A stretch of DNA of 48,495 bases from Bradyrhizobium liaoningense (lineage in GTDB: Bacteria; Pseudomonadota; Alphaproteobacteria; Rhizobiales; Xanthobacteraceae): NCBI RefSeq assembly GCF_018130955.1, contig NZ_JAFCJM010000051.1, positions 1-48,495 of the forward strand, in the 5' to 3' direction. The translations under genes and the position numbers were made by a program. How positions within the stretch are numbered: the first letter of the stretch is position 1; each line of letters starts with the position of its first letter. The notes beneath the pieces are model-generated. The model was not told where the DNA came from and did no database searches. It saw nothing but the letters and a program-made list of their open reading frames with translations. Shown here one piece after another: positions 41,068 through 48,495 of this stretch.

Positions 41068-41385
41068 TTAAACCTGAACCGGCAGCCCGATGGTCACGCC
41101 GGTGCGGCGGATCTGTTCGCGCAGATTGCCGGGTGCGATCGTGCCGTCATCGTCGACCTGGACCGGCGCGATATAGGCACCGACGGCGCCGAGATCGTCG
41201 GCGACGGATTCGGCAAGCAGGGCCTTGGCATCGTCCGAGTTGCGCACGATCGCGGCATCCGTCAGGTCCGCCGACCAGTTCCTGGCGGCGGTGCGATAGA
41301 TCACCGCGCCATCCCAGGTGCGGTTGGCGGTCACGACTGAGGGGCCGGCAATTCTGATTTTCTTCTGTTCAAGCGGAGAGGTCAT
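41068..41385 (-). CDS. DUF2849 protein of the sulfur-assimilation operon
   Basis: 105-residue protein of family DUF2849, a small alphaproteobacterial family tied to cysG/cysI. Seen: VVTANRTWDGAVIYRTAARN, WSADLTDAAIVRNSDDAKAL and GAVGAYIAPVQVDDDGTIAP. No cysteine, no signal peptide and no membrane helix. It overlaps cysG by 4 bases and precedes cysI by 11, so its amount should match the siroheme enzyme. A role in siroheme loading or sulfite reductase assembly is an inference from position only. Confidence 0.9.
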   Translation of the reverse strand: MTSPLEQKKIRIAGPSVVTANRTWDGAVIYRTAARNWSADLTDAAIVRNSDDAKALLAESVADDLGAVGAYIAPVQVDDDGTIAPGNLREQIRRTGVTIGLPVQV

Positions 41386-42806
41386 GCGGCTGCTTCCAAT
41401 AGATCCGAGATGATTTGTGTGGGGTTTTGGCGCGTGGTGCCGGCATGCCGGATCACGTCGCCGATGATGAGAATGGCGGGACCACCTTCGATCCGCGCGA
41501 CGAGCTCGGGCAGCTCGCCGAGCGTGCCGATCGCCGCTTGCGCATCGGGCCGCGTGACCCGCGCGAAAACGCCAACCGGCGTTTCCGCAGAGCGGCCAGC
41601 AGCCAACAGGCCCGCGCGCACCGACGGCGCGGCGGTCATGCCCATGTAGACGACCACGGTTGCCTTGGTGTCCGTCAGGGTCGACCAGTCGACGGTCTCG
41701 GCGTCCTGCGCCTTGTGCGCGGTCAGGAAGGTGATGCGCAGCGCTTCCTGGCGGAAAGTCAGCGGCACTTCGAAATCCGCCGCACCGCCGATGGCTGCGG
41801 TGATGCCCGGTACGATCGAATAGGAAATGCCGGCCGCACGCAGTGCTTCGACCTCTTCGCCGCCGCGGCCGAAGACGAGGGGATCGCCGCCCTTCAGCCG
41901 CACGACGCGCTGGCCGGCTTGCGCGGCCTCGATCATGAGTTCGTTGATGGCATCCTGGCCGATGCCGGGCTTGCCGACACGGCGGCCGACGGCAATACGC
42001 GCCGTATCGCGGCGGATGCGGTCCAGAATTTCCGGCGAGACCAGTTCGTCATAGAGGACGAGGTCGGCGTCCTGGAGCGCGCGCAACGCCTTGATGGTCA
42101 GGAGATCGGGATCGCCGGGGCCGGCGCCGACCAGCGCGACGGAGCCTTCCGGCTTGCCGGCGCGGGCAAAGGCGGACGGGTCGGAAATCCTGTCGAGCGC
42201 GGCTTCGGCCTCGGCCTTGCGTCCGGCGAGCACCAGCGCGCCGATCGGGCCGTCGATCACGCGTTCCCAGAACCTGCGGCGCAGCGGGAATTCAGGAAGA
42301 CGCGCATGAATGGATTTGCGGAAACCGCCGATGAATTCGGCAAGCTCGCCGATCCGCGCCGGCAGCAGCGCCTCGATCTTCTCGCGCACGCGACGCGCCA
42401 CGACGGGCGAGGAGCCGCCGGTGCCGACGGCGACCACGACCTCGCCGCGATCGACGATCGCCGGGAAGATGAAGCTGGAATGTTCGAGGTCGTCCATCAC
42501 ATTGACGGGCAGGCCGAGCGATTTTGCGCGCGCCGACATTGCAACGCCGATGTCGCCGGCGCCCGCGCAGACGATGGCGATGATGCCGGCGAGATCGGCC
42601 GTCAAAGGATCGCTGTCGGCGAAGACAACGCGCGCCGCAACGTCATCGGCTAGGCCGGTGAGATCGCGATTGCCGTCGATCGCATGCACGCGCAGGCGTG
42701 CACCGGCGGCGGCGAGCACGCGCAACTTGGCGCGCAAAAGCTCGCCCGAGCCGATGAGAACCACCGGACCGGCCTTGAGATCGAGGAACACCGGCAAGAA
42801 CCGCAT
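41382..42806 (-). CDS. cysG: Siroheme synthase
   Basis: 474-residue trifunctional enzyme: uroporphyrinogen-III methylation, precorrin-2 oxidation and iron insertion. The N-terminal NAD-binding half (FLPVFLDLKAGPVVLIGSGE, SFIFPAIVDRGEVVVAVGTG, SPVVARRVREKIEALLP) reads GSG where many homologues have GGG. The C-terminal methyltransferase half has VALVGAGPGDPDLLTIKALR, RVVRLKGGDPLVFGRGGEEV and IVPGITAAIGGAADFEVPLT, in which the usual PLTHR reads PLTFR. Supplies siroheme to CysI. First gene of the minus-strand operon, divergent from cysD. Confidence 0.94.
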   Translation of the reverse strand: MRFLPVFLDLKAGPVVLIGSGELLRAKLRVLAAAGARLRVHAIDGNRDLTGLADDVAARVVFADSDPLTADLAGIIAIVCAGAGDIGVAMSARAKSLGLPVNVMDDLEHSSFIFPAIVDRGEVVVAVGTGGSSPVVARRVREKIEALLPARIGELAEFIGGFRKSIHARLPEFPLRRRFWERVIDGPIGALVLAGRKAEAEAALDRISDPSAFARAGKPEGSVALVGAGPGDPDLLTIKALRALQDADLVLYDELVSPEILDRIRRDTARIAVGRRVGKPGIGQDAINELMIEAAQAGQRVVRLKGGDPLVFGRGGEEVEALRAAGISYSIVPGITAAIGGAADFEVPLTFRQEALRITFLTAHKAQDAETVDWSTLTDTKATVVVYMGMTAAPSVRAGLLAAGRSAETPVGVFARVTRPDAQAAIGTLGELPELVARIEGGPAILIIGDVIRHAGTTRQNPTQIISDLLEAAA

Positions 42807-42949
42807 GCGATACTCGCTTCCCCCACAAACGGGGTTGACTGGAATTATTTTCTATATATGTCTCGTTTCGAGCGCGCAAAGAGAAAATTTTTTCTTCTCT
42901 TTTGCAGCGCAGCTATAGAATTTTCGCCTCCCAGGGCAAAGGGCCAGAG
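42807..42949. promoter_or_regulatory. Divergent cysG/cysD promoter region
   Basis: A 143-base, very AT-rich island. A candidate cysD promoter is TTGACT (42835-42840), 16 bases, TATGTC (42857-42862). On the other strand TTGCGC then TATAGA (about 42878 to 42851) could serve cysG. An imperfect inverted repeat GCAAAGAGAA (42876-42885) / TTCTCTTTTGC (42895-42905), with an AATTTTTTC centre, lies in what would be the cysD leader and could be an operator or leader hairpin. No SAM-II-type or other known riboswitch motif was recognised. Confidence 0.55.
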
Positions 42950-43855
42950 ATGCATCTTCTCAAGGACGATTCCGCCGCTGACGGATTGCGCAGACCTGCG
43001 CTCGCAGAGCAGGTTAACGCACGAGAATTTTCTGCTCATTTGGCGGCATCACCACCGAGCATGGACCATCTCGATCAGCTCGAAGCGCAGAGCATCTACA
43101 TCTTCCGCGAGGCGTTCGCCCGGCTGAAGAAGATCGCGCTCTTGTGGTCGCTCGGCAAAGACTCCAACGTGATGATCTGGCTGGCACGCAAGGCGTTCTT
43201 CGGGCGCATGCCGTTCCCGGCGCTGCATGTCGACACCGGCAAGAAATTTCCGGAGATGTATCGCTTCCGCGATCACTACGGCAAAGAGTGGGAGCTCGAT
43301 CTGCGCGTCGAGCCCTGCCCGCCGATCGACGCCGTCGATCCCACGCTGCCGCCGGCCGCCCGCTCGGCCGCGCGCAAGACCGAGGGCCTGAAAATGGCGC
43401 TCGCCAAATACGGCTTTGACGGCCTGATCGCCGGCATCCGTCGCGACGAAGAGGCGACCCGCGCCAAGGAGCGCGTGTTCTCGCCGCGCGGCCTGGAGGG
43501 CAATTGGGACGTGCGCGACCAGCCGCCGGAATTCTGGGATCACTTCAACGCCTCGCCGCCGCAAGGCGCTCACTTACGCATCCATCCGATCCTGCATTGG
43601 ACCGAGGCCGACATCTGGGCCTACACCAAACGCGAGAACATCCCGATCATTCCGCTGTATCTCGCCAAGGACGGCAAGCGCTATCGCTCGCTGGGTGATC
43701 AGGACATCACCAATCCGGTCGCTTCGACAGCGTCCAGCATCGACGAGATCCTGGTCGAGTTGGAGCAGACCAAGGTGCCGGAGCGCGCGGGCCGCGCGCT
43801 TGACCACGAGACCGAAGATGCCTTCGAGCGGCTTCGCGTCGCTGGCTATCTCTGA
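42950..43855 (+). CDS. cysD: Sulfate adenylyltransferase small subunit
   Basis: About 301-residue PP-loop subunit of ATP sulfurylase, making APS from sulfate and ATP together with CysN. HLDQLEAQSIYIFREAFARL starts the conserved part, then LLWSLGKDSNVMIWLARKAF (PP-loop, given in part), FPALHVDTGKKFPEMYRFRD, GIRRDEEATRAKERVFSPRG and HPILHWTEADIWAYTKREN. The N-terminus up to the later Met at 43061 is not family-conserved, so the start could be there; ATG 42950 is favoured by AAAGGG upstream. Followed 20 bases on by the cysNC fusion. Confidence 0.93.
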   Translation: MHLLKDDSAADGLRRPALAEQVNAREFSAHLAASPPSMDHLDQLEAQSIYIFREAFARLKKIALLWSLGKDSNVMIWLARKAFFGRMPFPALHVDTGKKFPEMYRFRDHYGKEWELDLRVEPCPPIDAVDPTLPPAARSAARKTEGLKMALAKYGFDGLIAGIRRDEEATRAKERVFSPRGLEGNWDVRDQPPEFWDHFNASPPQGAHLRIHPILHWTEADIWAYTKRENIPIIPLYLAKDGKRYRSLGDQDITNPVASTASSIDEILVELEQTKVPERAGRALDHETEDAFERLRVAGYL

Positions 43856-43875
43856 TTTGAGGACGCGAGCGTCGT

Positions 43876-45792
43876 ATGAACATGATCGTCACCTCCGCTT
43901 CGCCGGCCACCCCGAACGGCACCACCCGGCCGCAAGTCCGCATCGTCATCGTCGGCCATGTCGACCACGGCAAGTCGACCCTGGTCGGCCGCCTGCTGCA
44001 TGAGACCGGCAGCCTGCCCGAAGGCAAGCTCGAAATGCTCAAGGCCGTCAGCGCGCGGCGCGGCATGCCGTTCGAATGGTCGTTCCTGCTCGACGCGCTG
44101 CAGACCGAGCGCGACCAGGGCATCACCATCGACACCACGCAAATCCGCTTCCGCACCAATTCGCGCGACATCGTGCTGATCGACGCGCCCGGCCACGCCG
44201 AATTTTTGCGCAACATGATCACCGGCGCCTCGCAGGCCGACGGCGCGGTGCTGATCATCGACGCGCTCGAAGGCGTGCGCGACCAGACCCGCCGGCACGG
44301 CTATCTCCTGCACCTGCTCGGCGTGAAACAGGTCGCCATCGTCGTCAACAAGATGGACCGCGTCGATTTCAGCGCCGATCGATTCAAGGAGATCAGCGAC
44401 GAGATTTCGGCGCATCTCAAGGGCCTCGGCGTCACGCCGACGGCGGTGATTCCGATCTCGGCGCGCGACGGCGACGGCGTCGCCGTCCGCACCGATCGCA
44501 TCGGCTGGTACAAGGGCCCGACCGTGGTCGAGGCGCTGGACCGGCTCGAGCCGGCGCGGCCGCTGGAAGCTCTCGCCCTGCGCCTGCCCGTGCAGGCGAT
44601 CTACAAGTTCGACGACCGCCGCATCGTGGCGGGCCGCATCGAATCCGGCAGCTTAGCTGCCGGCGAGGAGATCGTGATCATGCCGGCCGGCAAGATCGCC
44701 AAGATCAAGTCGGTCGAAAGCTGGCCGGCGACCCCGGTCGCGGGCCGTCAGGGTGCGGGCCGCTCGGTCGGCATCACGCTCGACCGCGAGCTGTTCATCG
44801 AGCGCGGCGACATCATCGCGCATGCGGGAACGAGCCCGCGCGAAACGCGGCGCCTGCGCGCGCGCATTTTCTGGCTGCACGACAAGCCGCTCAACAAGGG
44901 CGACCAGCTCCTGGTGCGTTGCGGGCCGAAGGAAAGCCGCGCCACCGTCGTTGCAATCGAGAAGGCGGTCGATCCCGGCGAACTCGAAAGCAGCGAGAAC
45001 AAGGCGATCGGGCGCAACCATGTCGGCGAGATCGATATCTCGCTCTCCAATCCGATCGCGACCGATCCCTATACGGAGAATCCGCGCACCGGCCGTCTCG
45101 TGATCGAGGTGTCCGGGCGCATCGCCGGCGGCGGTCTCGTGCTGTCGGTCGACGCCGGTCAGCGCGCCGTTCCCGTCGACATCGTGCCGGTCGAATCCGC
45201 ACTGCGTCCGGACGAGCGCTCCGCACGCTACCGTCACAACGGCGCGGTGGTCTGGCTCACCGGCCTGCCGGCCTCCGGCAAATCGACGCTGGCGAAGGCA
45301 CTGGAGCGGCGGCTGTTCACGAATGGCGGCTCGCCGATCCTGCTCGACGGCGACACGCTGCGCGCCGGGCTCAACGGCGATCTCGGCTTCTCCGCGCAAG
45401 ACCGCAGCGAGAACATACGCCGGCTCGCCGAAGTCGCCACGCACCTGGCGCGCAACGGCCACATCGCGATCGTCGCGGCCGTCTCGCCCGCGCGCGAGGA
45501 TCGCGCCACCGCGCGCCGCATCGCCGACACGGCCTTCCGCGAAATTTTCGTCGCGACGCCCGCGGAAGTCTGCGAGAGCCGCGACCCCAAGGGTCACTAC
45601 GCCAAAGCACGCGCCGGCACGCTCGCCTCCTTTACCGGCATCGGCAACGACTACCAGAAGCCGGAAGCCGCCGAACTGACCATTGACACGTCGACGCGTT
45701 CGATCGCTGAGGCGGCCGACGAGATCGAGCAGATGCTGAAGATCACCGGCGTGCTGTTCGACGAACTGGCCGATCTCGCCGCGAATATTTGA
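43876..45792 (+). CDS. cysNC: Bifunctional sulfate adenylyltransferase subunit 1 / APS kinase
   Basis: 638-residue fusion. N-terminal CysN GTPase (1 to about 445): GHVDHGKSTLVGRLLHE (residues about 27-43), EREQGITIDT-like switch written ERDQGITIDTTQIRF, VLIDAPGHAEFLRNMITGA and VNKMDRVDFS, followed by EF-Tu-like barrels. The C-terminal CysC APS kinase (about 455-638) has P-loop GLPASGKSTLAKALE (from Gly463), DGDTLRAGLNGDLGFSAQDR and CESRDPKGHYAKARAGTLAS with FTGIGNDYQKPEA. So it drives APS formation with GTP and also makes PAPS, the sulfate donor for sulfotransferases. Operon with cysD. Confidence 0.96.
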   Translation: MNMIVTSASPATPNGTTRPQVRIVIVGHVDHGKSTLVGRLLHETGSLPEGKLEMLKAVSARRGMPFEWSFLLDALQTERDQGITIDTTQIRFRTNSRDIVLIDAPGHAEFLRNMITGASQADGAVLIIDALEGVRDQTRRHGYLLHLLGVKQVAIVVNKMDRVDFSADRFKEISDEISAHLKGLGVTPTAVIPISARDGDGVAVRTDRIGWYKGPTVVEALDRLEPARPLEALALRLPVQAIYKFDDRRIVAGRIESGSLAAGEEIVIMPAGKIAKIKSVESWPATPVAGRQGAGRSVGITLDRELFIERGDIIAHAGTSPRETRRLRARIFWLHDKPLNKGDQLLVRCGPKESRATVVAIEKAVDPGELESSENKAIGRNHVGEIDISLSNPIATDPYTENPRTGRLVIEVSGRIAGGGLVLSVDAGQRAVPVDIVPVESALRPDERSARYRHNGAVVWLTGLPASGKSTLAKALERRLFTNGGSPILLDGDTLRAGLNGDLGFSAQDRSENIRRLAEVATHLARNGHIAIVAAVSPAREDRATARRIADTAFREIFVATPAEVCESRDPKGHYAKARAGTLASFTGIGNDYQKPEAAELTIDTSTRSIAEAADEIEQMLKITGVLFDELADLAANI

Positions 45793-45840
45793 GGCGCGCA
45801 CTTCCGCTGGTGTGCACACCGCCACCACGAAAACAGTGCG

Positions 45841-45985
45841 TTCCCTCCCCCCTTGCGGGGGAGGGCTAGGGAGAGGGGTCCACTCGGGGACTCTCTCCGC
45901 CGGCGCGAGCTGGTTTTGCCGTCAATTCCGACACACGTTTTTCCGGGGCTACCCCTCCCCCCTACCCCCGCAAGGGGGGAGGGAG
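45841..45985. repeat. Intergenic inverted-repeat element, copy 3 (CCCTCCCCC type)
   Basis: Left arm TTCCCTCCCCCCTTGCGGGG then GAGGGCTAGGGAGAGGGGT (45841-45879). The right arm ACCCCTCCCCCCTACCCCCG then CAAGGGGGGAGGGA (45951-45984) is complementary. It is related in design, though not in exact sequence, to the elements at 1335 and 7197. Lies 48 bases after the cysNC stop. Confidence 0.8.
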
Positions 45986-46074
45986 CGCAGTTGTGCGCGT
46001 GGCGGGAAGCCGGGCCTGAGCCTGTAAAACGAGCGGCCTCCCCCACATCATCTTGACATTTTGACAAGCCCTTA

Positions 46075-46138
46075 GGGGTCTTCTCAGACCCCGGCTTTTG
46101 GGGCTAATAGGGCCTCCGAAAGCCGCCCTTTATGGGCG
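46075..46138 (+). promoter_or_regulatory. Three consecutive hairpins upstream of glcB
   Basis: Hairpin 1: GGGGTCT/AGACCCC (46075-46092, loop TCTC). Hairpin 2: CGGCTTT/AAAGCCG (46092-46125), enclosing GGGGC/GCCTC. Hairpin 3: CGCCC/GGGCG (46124-46138). TTGACA motifs stand at 46053 and 46061, upstream. Hairpin 1 followed by GGCTTTT may terminate the cysNC transcript, or the set may be a structured leader of glcB. No match to the glycine riboswitch or another known class was recognised. Confidence 0.45.
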
Positions 46139-46201
46139 CATTATGCCGCCGTCGGGTCAAAGGCAGCCAAAAACAGCCAATTTCCAACAAGAAAGCCCAT
46201 C

Positions 46202-48364
46202 ATGAAACGCGTCGACGCCCACGGACTGAAGATCGCCCCTGTTCTGTTCGATTTCATCGCCAAGGAAGCCGCCCCGAAGACGGGAGTAGCCCCTGACGCG
46301 TTCTGGGCCGGGCTTGCCGCGATCATCCGCGATTTGGGTCCGAAGAACCGCGAATTGCTCGCCTTCCGCGACACGCTCCAGGCTAAGATCGATGACTGGC
46401 ATCGCGCCAGCAAGGGCAAGCCGTTCGACATCGAGGCCTATACCGCGTTCCTGAAGCAAATTGGCTACCTCGTCCCCGAGCCCGCGACGCAGAAGGTCGA
46501 GACCGCCAACGTCGATGATGAAATCGGCAAGATCTGCGGCCCGCAGCTCGTGGTGCCGCTGACCAACGCCCGTTACGCGCTGAACGCCGCGAACGCGCGC
46601 TGGGGCTCGCTCTATGACGCCTTCTACGGCACCGACGCGATCCCGCATGATGCAAGCGACACGGCAAAGGGTTACAGCAAGGCGCGCGGCGACAAGGTGA
46701 TCGCCAAGGCAAAAGCCTTCCTCGATGCGGCTGCGCCGCTCGCGACCGGAAGCCACACCGACGTCACCGCCTACAGCGTGGTCGCGGGCCAGCTCGCGGT
46801 GAAGCTGAAGAGCGGCAATGCCACGGCGCTGAAGAACGCCGCACAGTTCGCCGGCTACCAGGGCGATGCCGCGGCGCCGAGCGCGGTGCTGCTCGTCAAC
46901 AACGGCCTGCATGTCGAAGTGAAGATCGACCGCAGCAACACGATCGGCAAGGACGATCCGGCCGGCGTTGCCGACGTCAACATGGAAGCCGCCGTCTCCA
47001 CCATCCTCGACATGGAAGACAGCGTCGCCGCCGTCGACGCCGAGGACAAGGTGCTGGTCTATCGCAACACGCTCGGCCTGATGAACGGCACCCTGTCGGC
47101 CGATTTCGAGAAGGGCGGCAAGACGCTGACCCGCGCGCTCAATGCCGACCGCGTCTATAAGACGCCTGATGGCGGCGAGTTGAAGCTGCACGGCCGCAGC
47201 CTGCTCTTGATGCGCAATGTCGGCCATCACATGTTCACCGATGCCGTGCTCGACGACAAGGGCGAGGAGATTCCGGAAGGCCTGCTCGACGCCGCCGTCT
47301 CCGGCCTGCTCGCGATCCACGACCTTAAGGGCAACTCCAAGACCAAGAACAGCCGCACCGGCTCGGCCTATATCGTCAAGCCGAAGATGCACGGCCCGGA
47401 CGAAGTGTCGTTCACCTGCGAGATCTTCGACCGCGTCGAGAAGATGCTGTCGCTGCCGGAGAACACGCTGAAGGTCGGCATCATGGACGAGGAACGGCGC
47501 ACCACCGTCAACCTCAAGGCCTGCATCCAGCGCGCCTCCAGGCGCATCATGTTCATCAACACCGGCTTCCTCGACCGCACCGGCGACGAGATCCACACCT
47601 CGATGGAAGCGGGTCCGATGATCCGCAAAAACGAGATGAAGGCGCAAGCCTGGATCAAGGCCTATGAGGACTGGAACGTCGACATGGGCCTGATCGACGG
47701 CCTGCCCGGCCATGCCCAGATCGGCAAAGGCATGTGGGCGGCCCCCGACAAGATGGCGGACATGCTGCAACAGAAGCTCGCCCATCCGCAGGCCGGCGCC
47801 ACCACCGCCTGGGTGCCGTCGCCGACCGCCGCCACGCTGCACGCGCTGCACTACCACCAGGTCAACGTGATCGCGCGGCAGCAGGAGCTCACCAAGGGCG
47901 GACCGCGCGCAAAGCTCTCCGACATCCTCACCATTCCGGTGTCGAAGTCGAACTGGGCGCCCGACGACGTCAAGCAGGAGATCGACAACAACTGCCAGGG
48001 CATTTTGGGTTACGTCGTGCGGTGGATCGACCAGGGCGTCGGCTGTTCCAAGGTGCCCGACATCCACGATGTCGGCCTGATGGAAGACCGCGCGACCTTA
48101 CGCATCTCCAGCCAGCATCTGGCGAACTGGCTGCACCAGGGCGTCATCACGGAAGCGCAGGTGATGGAGTCGCTCAAGCGCATGGCCGTCGTCGTCGACA
48201 AGCAGAACGCGGGCGATGCCCTCTATAAGCCGATGGCGCCGGCCTTCGACGGCACAGCCTTCAAGGCGGCCTGCGACCTCGTCTTCAAGGGGCGTGCGCA
48301 GCCGAACGGCTACACCGAGTACATCCTCACCGCCCGCCGCCGCGAGGCGAAGGCGGCCGGCTGA
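46202..48364 (+). CDS. glcB: Malate synthase G
   Basis: 720-residue cytoplasmic enzyme condensing glyoxylate and acetyl-CoA to malate, in the glyoxylate shunt and in glycolate use. Length and architecture match isoform G. ILDMEDSVAAVDAEDKVLVY (about 268-287) carries the Mg-binding and substrate Glu/Asp. LLLMRNVGHHMFTDAVLDDK, KMHGPDEVSFTCEIFDRVEK, VGIMDEERRTTVNLKACIQR and FINTGFLDRTGDEIHTSMEA are family blocks, and the catalytic Asp is in the C-terminal part near VGLMEDRATLRISSQHLANW. Ribosome-binding site is weak (AAGAAAGCCCATC). Monocistronic: a terminator follows at once. Confidence 0.97.
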   Translation: MKRVDAHGLKIAPVLFDFIAKEAAPKTGVAPDAFWAGLAAIIRDLGPKNRELLAFRDTLQAKIDDWHRASKGKPFDIEAYTAFLKQIGYLVPEPATQKVETANVDDEIGKICGPQLVVPLTNARYALNAANARWGSLYDAFYGTDAIPHDASDTAKGYSKARGDKVIAKAKAFLDAAAPLATGSHTDVTAYSVVAGQLAVKLKSGNATALKNAAQFAGYQGDAAAPSAVLLVNNGLHVEVKIDRSNTIGKDDPAGVADVNMEAAVSTILDMEDSVAAVDAEDKVLVYRNTLGLMNGTLSADFEKGGKTLTRALNADRVYKTPDGGELKLHGRSLLLMRNVGHHMFTDAVLDDKGEEIPEGLLDAAVSGLLAIHDLKGNSKTKNSRTGSAYIVKPKMHGPDEVSFTCEIFDRVEKMLSLPENTLKVGIMDEERRTTVNLKACIQRASRRIMFINTGFLDRTGDEIHTSMEAGPMIRKNEMKAQAWIKAYEDWNVDMGLIDGLPGHAQIGKGMWAAPDKMADMLQQKLAHPQAGATTAWVPSPTAATLHALHYHQVNVIARQQELTKGGPRAKLSDILTIPVSKSNWAPDDVKQEIDNNCQGILGYVVRWIDQGVGCSKVPDIHDVGLMEDRATLRISSQHLANWLHQGVITEAQVMESLKRMAVVVDKQNAGDALYKPMAPAFDGTAFKAACDLVFKGRAQPNGYTEYILTARRREAKAAG

Positions 48365-48385
48365 TCGCGGCAGGCATTCGACACG

Positions 48386-48415
48386 AAAAGCCCCGGCTCA
48401 CGCCGGGGCTTTTTT
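48386..48415 (+). terminator. Rho-independent terminator of glcB
   Basis: Strong stem AAAAGCCCCGGC/GCCGGGGCTTTT with a short loop (TCAC) and a run of six T, 22 bases after the glcB stop. Group II intron-like sequence begins immediately after it. Confidence 0.9.
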
Positions 48416-48417
48416 GT

Positions 48418-48495
48418 GTGTGCCGAGTATGAACGACAGCTTGGAGGTGGAAGTCCTCTATCCAGCCTGATGACGGCGAAGGATTAGCGAAGCGC
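48418..48495 (+). mobile_element. 5' end of a group II intron (class C-like), cut by window edge
   Basis: The sequence after the terminator starts GTGTGCCGAGTATGAACG, fitting the GUGYG 5' consensus of group II introns. GGAGGTGGAAGTCCTC (about 48442-48457) fits the domain I stem seen as GGGUGAGAGUCCC in class C introns. TTAGCGAAGCGC at the edge fits the UUAGCCUAACGC segment that precedes AAGGGUGUCC in those introns (comparison with the Oceanobacillus class C intron from memory). Class C introns characteristically insert right after terminator stem-loops, exactly the position seen here. The reverse transcriptase would lie beyond the window. The exact first base may be 48416 or 48418. Confidence 0.6.

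Noticed and set aside
42807..42949. SAM-type riboswitch before the cys genes
   Set aside because: No pseudoknot-type conserved segments recognised; the region is mostly an A/T-rich promoter island.
46041..46201. Glycine riboswitch before glcB
   Set aside because: The hairpins lack the conserved GGAGAG and CCGCCGAAG-type aptamer segments I know for that class.
46157..48067. 636-residue open frame antisense to glcB
   Set aside because: Shadow of a high-GC gene in the opposite frame; the plus strand encodes full-length malate synthase G.
1..48495. CRISPR array, tRNA or rRNA genes, prophage
   Set aside because: No regular spaced repeats, no cloverleaf or rRNA segments and no phage structural genes were recognised by reading.

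Overview
The window looks like chromosomal DNA of a Bradyrhizobium-type alphaproteobacterium (Bradyrhizobium or a close relative). The basis is high-GC coding sequence, the gene families present, and several kinds of palindromic intergenic repeat carrying CGTCCCGG or CCCTTCTCC/GGAGAAGG arms that are typical of this group. No rRNA, tRNA, CRISPR array, prophage or nod/nif gene was seen. Genus assignment is inference from family resemblance, not from a marker gene.

Layout. 1-160: tandem TGTTACCCAT repeats resembling the end of an insertion sequence. 161-1273: stand-alone D-Ala-D-Ala ligase. 1622-7165: heavy-metal (probably Cu/Ag) efflux operon made of a small Met/Cys-rich secreted protein, a FixH/YtkA-like protein, a CusB-like adaptor and a CusA-like RND pump. 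It is bracketed by two near-identical 160-bp inverted-repeat elements. 7373-12640: aromatic-catabolism cluster with a divergent GntR regulator, extradiol dioxygenase, FAD monooxygenase, fumarylacetoacetase-family hydrolase and a Bug-type solute-binding protein. 12800-14382: three small unrelated genes. 14448-16701: a c-type cytochrome protein and a vanadium-haloperoxidase-like protein with an altered active-site motif. 17134-19287: DUF7662 and small membrane protein pair, divergent from a diguanylate cyclase. 19523-24362: galU, lytic transglycosylase, DUF459 protein and a CsbD-like stress protein. 24517-27117: two short-chain dehydrogenases and a TfdA-like Fe/2-oxoglutarate dioxygenase. 27335-31533: YqgE, a DsbD sensor-like domain protein, a polysaccharide flippase and a TauE/SafE transporter. 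31579-34143: 3-hydroxybutyrate dehydrogenase, patatin and a CAP-domain lipoprotein.

34235-45792 is a nearly complete assimilatory sulfate locus. On the minus strand, cysG, a DUF2849 gene, cysI, a DUF934 gene and cysH are tightly coupled, followed by the sulfate ABC transporter (binding protein, cysT, cysW, cysA). Divergently, cysD and a fused cysN-cysC lie on the plus strand. Together these import sulfate, activate it to APS and PAPS, reduce it to sulfite and sulfide, and make the siroheme needed by CysI.

The window ends with malate synthase G (46202-48364) and a textbook terminator. Directly after the terminator's T-run is sequence that looks like the 5' end of a group II intron of the terminator-inserting (class C) kind, cut by the window edge. 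The observations judged most worth checking are this intron end, the haloperoxidase-like protein lacking its usual PSGH-type histidine, the duplicated and partly degenerate metal-binding domain of the CusB-like adaptor, the two DUF genes in the sulfur operon, the SDR/SDR/TfdA-like cluster, and a structured leader before glcB.
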